The notes beneath the pieces are model-generated. The model ran no database searches, was not told where the DNA came from, and worked only from the letters and a program-made list of their open reading frames with translations. DNA of 34,649 bases from Magnetococcales bacterium (lineage in GTDB: Bacteria; Pseudomonadota; Magnetococcia; Magnetococcales; Magnetaquicoccaceae). The stretch covers positions 1 to 34,649 of the forward strand of contig JADFWP010000028.1 of assembly GCA_015234115.1 (NCBI GenBank). Reading direction: 5' to 3'. The position numbers and the translations under genes were made by a program. Shown here one piece after another: positions 31,304 through 34,649 of this stretch. Each line of letters starts with the position of its first letter. The stretch's first letter is position 1.

Positions 31304-32854
31304 ATGTCCCGATTATTGACCAGCGCGCAAATGCGCGAAGCGGACCGCCGCACCATCGAGGAGTTGGGGGTGCCGGGATGCGTGCTGATGGAAAACGCCG
31401 GCGCTGCGGCCACCGAACGGTTGCAGGCCCGACTGCCGGAGTGGCGCACCCGCATGGTGTTGATCCTGGCTGGCAGCGGCAACAATGGCGGTGACGGTTT
31501 CGTGATGGCCCGGCGGCTGCTTCAGGCCGGCGGCCAGGTGACCGTGGTGCTGCTCGGACGGGGCGAGTCCCTGCGGGGCGACGCCCGGATCCACTACCTG
31601 GTCTGGGTCCGCTCTGGTGGTCTGGTGCGCGAACTGCTCGCGCTCGAACATGTCTTTTCCGTGCTCCATCCCCTGCTCACCCAGTGCGCGGTGGTGGTGG
31701 ACGCGATTTTCGGAACCGGCCTGACCCGTCCGGTGGAAGGGGTGGCCGCCGAGGTGATCCATCGGGTGGTGGCGAGCGGCAAGCCGGTTCTGGCGGTGGA
31801 TCTGCCCTCCGGGGTCTGCGCGGACACGGGACGGATTCTGGGGTGCGCCCTGCCGGCCCGCTGGACCGTCACCTTTGCCGCCGAAAAACTGGGACATCGG
31901 CTCTATCCCGGAGCCGGGTTGTGTGGCGAGCTGCTGGTGGCGCCGATCGGCATTCCCGACGAATTCCTGACCATCCCGGAACATCGGGTCGGTCTCAACC
32001 TGCCGACCGATCTGGTCATTCCCAAGCGTTCCCCCGAAGCCCACAAGGGAAATTTCGGTCGCCTGCTGATCGTGGCCGGCAGTCTGGGCATGGAAGGGGC
32101 CGCGATTCTGGCTGCCCAGGGCGCGGCGCGCGTGGGTGCGGGACTCGTCACCGTGGCCACGCCAGACCGGATCCAACCCGTGGTGACCGCCGGATGCTGC
32201 GAGGCCATGACCCTGGCCCTGCCGGAATCCGCTACCGGTACGGAGGCCTTCGACCTCCTGGCCAAAAGTCGCTTTCAGCCGGAGCTGCTGGCCATCGGTC
32301 CGGGACTGGGCGAAACGACCTGGAGCGACGCGCTGCTCACCGCCCTGCTGGGCTGGCGCGATCTGCCCATGGTGCTGGATGCCGACGCCTTGAACCTGCT
32401 TGCCGGTCAGGGGAGTCGCATCCGCCAACTGGCCCGTTCCCGACGCGCCCCGCTGCTTCTGACCCCGCATCCGGGGGAGATGGCGCGGCTGTTGGGTGTG
32501 GAGGTGGCCGCCATCCGGGCCGACCGGTTGGGCAGCGCGCAACGGGCGGCGGAAGAGTGGGGAGTGTGGGTGGTGCTGAAGGGGGCGGGCACCATCATCG
32601 CGGCACCGGATGGCCGGGCCTGGATCAATCCCACCGGCAATCCGGGGCTGGCCGCCGGAGGAAGCGGGGATCTGCTCACCGGCATGATCGCCGGATTGTG
32701 GTCCCAGGGGTGGTCGGTGGAGAGCGCGGTGCGGGCCGGAGTCTGGCTGCACGGAGCCGCCGCCGACGCCTGTGCCGCCGAAGGGGGGATGGCCGGTCTG
32801 CTGGCCAGCGATCTGCTGCCCCAGGTGCGCCGCCTGCGGGATGGCTTGGGGTGA
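31304..32854 (+). CDS. nnr: Bifunctional NAD(P)HX epimerase/ADP-dependent dehydratase
   Basis: Metabolite-repair enzyme of 516 residues that converts damaged NAD(P)H hydrates back to NAD(P)H. The N-terminal epimerase domain (NnrE) has AGSGNNGGDGFVMARRL; the C-terminal dehydratase domain (NnrD) has LLTPHPGEMARLLG, DADALNLLAG and GLAAGGSGDLLTGMIAG, the nucleotide-binding signature. It is a full-length fusion of the Escherichia coli YjeF type. ATG 31304 has GGGAGG upstream; earlier in-frame sequence is antisense to the ABC gene. The stop overlaps the aldo/keto reductase start (TGATG), so they are co-expressed. No tsaE gene follows, unlike in many proteobacteria. Confidence 0.95.
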   Translation: MSRLLTSAQMREADRRTIEELGVPGCVLMENAGAAATERLQARLPEWRTRMVLILAGSGNNGGDGFVMARRLLQAGGQVTVVLLGRGESLRGDARIHYLVWVRSGGLVRELLALEHVFSVLHPLLTQCAVVVDAIFGTGLTRPVEGVAAEVIHRVVASGKPVLAVDLPSGVCADTGRILGCALPARWTVTFAAEKLGHRLYPGAGLCGELLVAPIGIPDEFLTIPEHRVGLNLPTDLVIPKRSPEAHKGNFGRLLIVAGSLGMEGAAILAAQGAARVGAGLVTVATPDRIQPVVTAGCCEAMTLALPESATGTEAFDLLAKSRFQPELLAIGPGLGETTWSDALLTALLGWRDLPMVLDADALNLLAGQGSRIRQLARSRRAPLLLTPHPGEMARLLGVEVAAIRADRLGSAQRAAEEWGVWVVLKGAGTIIAAPDGRAWINPTGNPGLAAGGSGDLLTGMIAGLWSQGWSVESAVRAGVWLHGAAADACAAEGGMAGLLASDLLPQVRRLRDGLG

Positions 32855-34008
32855 TGGCCATGGAGCTGCGGCGCTTCGGCAAAAGCAATCTCCAGGTTTC
32901 GGTCCTGACCCTCGGGACCATGCGTCTGTTGCACGGCTGGGATGCGCCTCACGATCATCTGCCGGACGACAGTCTGCAATCCACCTTCGACATCGTGACC
33001 ACGGCGTTGGATGCGGGCATCAATCTGATCGAAACCGCGCGGGGCTACGGCAAGAGCGAACGACTGCTCGGTCAGGTGCTGCCCCGAACCGGGCGGCGTC
33101 GGGAGGAGTATCTCCTCATGACCAAGGCCCCCCCGGCTCCCACGGCGCGGGAGATGCGCCAGTGGATCGACGACTCCCTGACCCGTCTCGGGGTGGACCG
33201 GCTGGATCTCTTTGCCCTGCACGGCTTGAACCAGGAGGCGCATTTCCAGGCGCTCCAGGTCAAGGGAGGGGTGTTGTCCGCTCTGCGTCAGGCCAGAGAC
33301 GAGGGGTTGATCGGTCAGATCGGTTTTTCCGGCCATGCCGCGTTGCCGTTATTGTTGAAAATCATTGCCACCGGCCTGTTCGATTTCGTCAATGTGCATT
33401 ATTATCGTTTCCGCACCGCCAATCATCCGGCTGTGGCCCTGGCCCAGGCTCTGGACATGGGCGTGCTGATCATCTCTCCCAACGACAAGGGGGGGCGGTT
33501 GTACGAGCCGCCGGACAAACTCCGTCATCTGACTGCCCCGCTGGCCCCGGCGCAGTTCAACGAGCGCTGGCTGCTCGCGCAGAGTGGCGTCCACACCCTG
33601 AGCATCGGACTGAGCGCCCCGGAGCAACTGGCCTTGCATCTCGAAGGCTTGCAGCCCACGCCGATCTGGGGCGCGGTCGAGCACGAAATCGCCTGGCGTC
33701 TGGATGCGGTCGAGTCGCGATCGGTATTGCGATCTTGCGGTCAAAGCTGTTTTGCCTGTCTGCCCTGTCCGCAGCAGATCCACATTCCGGAAATCCTGCG
33801 CATGGATCATCTGATCCAATGCTTTGATATGCATCTGTTTGCGCAATACCGTTACGGCATGATGCAACCGGGGGATCATTGGGTGCCGGGTGCCCGTCTG
33901 GAAACGTGCGACCGGTGCGGAGAGTGTCTGCCCCGCTGTCCACGCGCCCTGGCCATTCCGGAGCGGTTGTCCGCTGCCCGCGAGCGCATGGAGTCGTCGC
34001 ACCCGTGA
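32854..34008 (+). CDS. Aldo/keto reductase with C-terminal iron-sulfur motifs
   Basis: A 384-residue fusion of an AKR barrel (about 5-280) and a Cys-rich C terminus. The tetrad positions read Glu60 (usually Asp), Tyr65, Lys91 and His123, so the first residue is conservatively altered. The tail carries CGQSCFACLPCP, with one residue more than the usual CxxCxxCxxCP, and CDRCGECLPRCP, a normal [4Fe-4S] motif. This subgroup occurs in many anaerobes and may take electrons from Fe-S centres; substrate unknown. The start shares a base with the preceding stop; ATG 32860 is an alternative with better spacing to GGGGTG. Confidence 0.87.
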   Translation: MAMELRRFGKSNLQVSVLTLGTMRLLHGWDAPHDHLPDDSLQSTFDIVTTALDAGINLIETARGYGKSERLLGQVLPRTGRRREEYLLMTKAPPAPTAREMRQWIDDSLTRLGVDRLDLFALHGLNQEAHFQALQVKGGVLSALRQARDEGLIGQIGFSGHAALPLLLKIIATGLFDFVNVHYYRFRTANHPAVALAQALDMGVLIISPNDKGGRLYEPPDKLRHLTAPLAPAQFNERWLLAQSGVHTLSIGLSAPEQLALHLEGLQPTPIWGAVEHEIAWRLDAVESRSVLRSCGQSCFACLPCPQQIHIPEILRMDHLIQCFDMHLFAQYRYGMMQPGDHWVPGARLETCDRCGECLPRCPRALAIPERLSAARERMESSHP

Positions 34009-34100
34009 GACCCGAAAGAGGGAGATCCGGAAAGCGCATTCCAGGACTCCGACGTTTATATTAAGGATTCATCCATCCCCATTCCTTCTGGAGATCTTCC

Positions 34101-34520
34101 ATGTCCGTCATTATTCTTTCCAACAAGAAACTTTCCTATAAATGGTTACGTTTTGCCGTGACCGGAATCGAAGCATTGGATCAGCAGCATCAGGATTTGT
34201 TGGATCAGATGAACCGGCTCAAGGAAATGCTCTCGGCAGGGGCGGAGCATGATGATGTCGGGAACAAATTGCAGGAGTTGCGCGAGATGTTCATGCGTCA
34301 CTTCGACGACGAGGCCCGGCGCATGACGGCCTGCGGATATCCGGACTTCACCGCTCATCACGAGGCCCATCAGATTTTTCTGGAGGGATCGCTGCTCAAG
34401 ACCATCACGGACATTCAGGGGCAGGAGGGGTATGATCTGGCGGCCCTGATCGACTGGGAGGCCAACCACATCAGCCGGTTTGATCGTCCCATGGTGGAAT
34501 TTCTGCTGGCGCACTCCTGA
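34101..34520 (+). CDS. Bacteriohemerythrin
   Basis: Non-heme di-iron oxygen-binding protein of 139 residues with a four-helix bundle. The iron-ligand motifs are seen in order: LDQQHQDLLDQMN, HFDDEARRM, HHEAHQIF and NHISRFDRP. It probably binds or senses O2, supplying it or reporting it in microaerobic cells. GGAG lies about seven bases before the ATG. It is a single-domain protein, not fused to a chemotaxis receptor or c-di-GMP enzyme. It is followed by repeat copy 5. A -10-like TATATT sits near 34057, with no clear -35. Confidence 0.92.
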   Translation: MSVIILSNKKLSYKWLRFAVTGIEALDQQHQDLLDQMNRLKEMLSAGAEHDDVGNKLQELREMFMRHFDDEARRMTACGYPDFTAHHEAHQIFLEGSLLKTITDIQGQEGYDLAALIDWEANHISRFDRPMVEFLLAHS

Positions 34521-34528
34521 AACGCGGT

Positions 34529-34649
34529 AACTCAGTAAAAAAAAGCGGGGGTCTGGGGAATTCTTCTCCCAGTGTTTTGACTTTAAACAAAAAAATTTAT
34601 AAAAATGATTTGTTTAAAGTCAAAACCCTGGGGGAGGAATCCCCCAGAC
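34529..34649. repeat. Inverted-repeat element (copy 5), cut by the window end
   Basis: The left arm (about 34529-34590) begins with a degenerate terminus and contains GGGGGTCTGGGGAATTC and GTTTTGACTTTAAAC; the right arm repeats it inverted, ending in the hairpin core at the last base. The AT-rich centre is at about 34588-34612. The final 32 bases are identical to the first 32 of the window, which supports a contig break at a repeat. Confidence 0.87.

Noticed and set aside
1-34649. Circular plasmid with a 32-base terminal overlap
   Set aside because: The shared bases are part of a repeat present at several places, there is no replication gene, and the content is chromosomal.
1-34649. rRNA, tRNA or magnetosome genes
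   Set aside because: I looked on both strands and saw none, so the Magnetococcales-like placement stays an inference.

Overview
The window looks like GC-rich proteobacterial chromosome with dense, overlapping operons. The gene content is Gram-negative throughout: an MltA lipoprotein, an RND pump, a TRAP transporter, a SPOR protein and YcjX/YcjF. Hemerythrin, a DctPQM transporter and two sulfur-globule-like proteins fit a microaerophilic, sulfur-oxidising habit, and a Magnetococcales-like origin is possible. That placement is an inference; there is no rRNA and no magnetosome gene here. Both window ends lie inside the same interspersed repeat, so the window is probably a whole contig broken at repeats.

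Layout. 1-2021 (minus): OmpR-type regulator and histidine kinase. 2213-5009: J-domain/zinc-ribbon coiled-coil protein, then a secreted TPR-SPOR protein. 5010-5916: repeats, one small membrane protein and a gene-poor stretch. 5917-7942: MltA, convergent with a secreted nuclease. 8126-9604: an MNT-HEPN pair coupled to a NodJ-type ABC permease; its likely ATPase lies about 21 kb away at 30275-31189. 9786-10181: SCP2-like protein. 10268-17157: RND adaptor and pump followed by three overlapping or closely spaced envelope genes. 17345-19074: a secreted Arg/Gly/aromatic protein and two tandem Trp-Gly-Asn repeat proteins that resemble sulfur globule proteins, closed by a strong terminator.

19258-26548 is the most unusual part. 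ParA ATPase 1 is followed by a membrane protein with twelve consecutive heptads. After a 63-residue minus-strand gene comes ParA ATPase 2, a MotA/ExbB/ZorA-like membrane protein, a short membrane-anchored coiled-coil protein with an Asp in its helix, YcjX and YcjF. I read this as a candidate undescribed envelope machine that combines a ParA positioning ATPase, a stator-like unit and the stress pair YcjXF.

26573-30178 (minus): dctP-dctQ-dctM, with a ParD/ParE-type toxin-antitoxin pair after dctM. The pair sits between two 79-bp direct copies of the dctM 3' end, as if a small cassette had integrated there. 31304-34520 (plus): NAD(P)HX repair enzyme, a ferredoxin-like aldo/keto reductase and bacteriohemerythrin.

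Five copies or part-copies of an inverted-repeat element (core CTGGGGGATTCCTCCCCCAG, termini near AAACCATTGAAA) lie directly behind genes. Two of them supply the stop codon of the gene they follow.
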